A program made the position numbers and the translations under genes. This document shows, in pieces, positions 63,609-64,000 of a stretch of DNA of 64,000 nt. Below the pieces are notes generated by a model. That model was not told the origin of the DNA. It did no database searches and saw only the letters and a program-made list of their open reading frames with translations. Each line of letters starts with the position of its first letter. Position 1 is the stretch's first letter. The DNA is from Clostridia bacterium (GTDB lineage: Bacteria; Bacillota; Clostridia; Oscillospirales; Acutalibacteraceae), in assembly GCA_017403065.1 (NCBI GenBank), contig JAFQOT010000011.1, forward strand, positions 1 to 64,000, read 5' to 3'.

Positions 63609-64000
63609 ATGGCAAAGGTTACAGTTTTAGGCTCAGGCGGTTGGGGCATGGCGTTGGCTTTAGTTGCCCATAAAAACGGCTGCAAGGTTACGCTTTGGTC
63701 ACCCTTTGAAGAAGAGGTTAAGCTCCTTAAGGAAAAACGCACCAACGAAAGACTTTTGTCGGGGGTTGTTTTGCCTGATGATATTGATATTACCAATGAT
63801 TTATCTGTGGTTGAGGGTGATACTATAACCATTATTGCAACACCCTCTACTGCAATACGCTCTGTGGCGCAAAAATTAAAGCAATATAAGGACATAGGTA
63901 TTGTTGTAAATGTTTCAAAGGGACTTGAAAAGGGCACTTTAAAGCGACTGTCTCAGGTTATTGCAGATGAGCTTCCTTTGTCACATATTGTCGTACTTTC
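63609..64000 (+). CDS. gpsA: Glycerol-3-phosphate dehydrogenase [NAD(P)+], N-terminal part (runs off the window)
   Basis: The first 130 codons of GpsA, cut by the right edge. The dinucleotide-binding GSGGWGMALA is at residues 8-17, and IATPSTAIRSV and VNVSKGLEKGT are also recognisable. It reduces dihydroxyacetone phosphate to sn-glycerol 3-phosphate for phospholipid synthesis. The CGGAGG ribosome-binding site lies before the ATG. It follows plsY after 13 bases. Confidence 0.95.
   Translation, partial: MAKVTVLGSGGWGMALALVAHKNGCKVTLWSPFEEEVKLLKEKRTNERLLSGVVLPDDIDITNDLSVVEGDTITIIATPSTAIRSVAQKLKQYKDIGIVVNVSKGLEKGTLKRLSQVIADELPLSHIVVL

Overview
The window comes from a low-GC, Gram-positive anaerobe, most likely a gut-type member of the Clostridia. 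This rests on the gene order (hprK-glk-murB-rapZ-whiA-dnaE-pfkA; SRP RNA-dnaX-ybaB-recR; yceD-rpmF; der-plsY-gpsA), consensus sigma-A promoters, frequent GTG/TTG starts, and fermentative metabolism. I place it no more precisely than that. I see no phage, transposase, integrase, cas gene or tRNA gene; almost everything is core chromosome.

Layout. 1-300: the 3' end of a 23S rRNA, followed directly by a terminator with no 5S gene. 330-2484: a lipoprotein, an SGNH hydrolase and a TepA-type ClpP-fold protease. 2485-2847: a non-coding block of hairpins. 2848-6782 (minus): ychF, a small membrane protein, glpK and a monoglyceride-lipase-like hydrolase. 6931-16041: hprK to pfkA. 16088-24730: mnmA, a D,D-carboxypeptidase, pgi, a small P-loop protein, DUF951, prfA, sua5, coaE and an M18 aminopeptidase. 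24830-29701: an operon for the oxidative TCA branch, made of a Re-citrate-synthase-like gene, a GntR/FCD regulator, aconitase and isocitrate dehydrogenase. 29808-31403: tsaE, tsaB, rpiB. 31404-31784: a second hairpin block. 31785-35713 (minus): SRP RNA, dnaX, ybaB, recR, DUF896 and a D-2-hydroxyacid dehydrogenase. 35780-47418: a long run of tightly packed genes from a hexapeptide acyltransferase to rsmG. 47522-50192: a Noc/ParB protein and an eda-kdgK operon. 50207-51806: a structured leader and a CNNM/CorC-type transporter. 51897-55731: an ECF S component, the nickel enzyme LarA and uvrB. 55839-59159 (minus): a sodium-pumping decarboxylase operon (oadG-BCCP-oadB-oadA). 59425-64000: yceD-rpmF, a DUF512 radical-SAM protein, der, plsY and the start of gpsA.

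How the genes work together. Glucose is handled by glucokinase, Pgi and Pfk, with HPr kinase as catabolite sensor. KDG is handled by KdgK and Eda, glycerol by the lipase and GlpK. Oxaloacetate decarboxylation can drive a sodium gradient, and citrate-to-2-oxoglutarate enzymes would supply glutamate.

The points that most deserve checking are: (1) the Re-citrate-synthase-like protein seems to lack the middle of its catalytic barrel, including the metal-binding His-x-His; (2) its operon has a perfect 22-bp palindrome overlapping the -10 box, probably the site of the operon's own GntR regulator; (3) two hairpin arrays between convergent genes are built from different palindromes joined by a constant linker; (4) an unassigned riboswitch-like leader precedes the CNNM transporter; (5) the carboxypeptidase ribosome-binding site is buried in the hairpin that ends mnmA.
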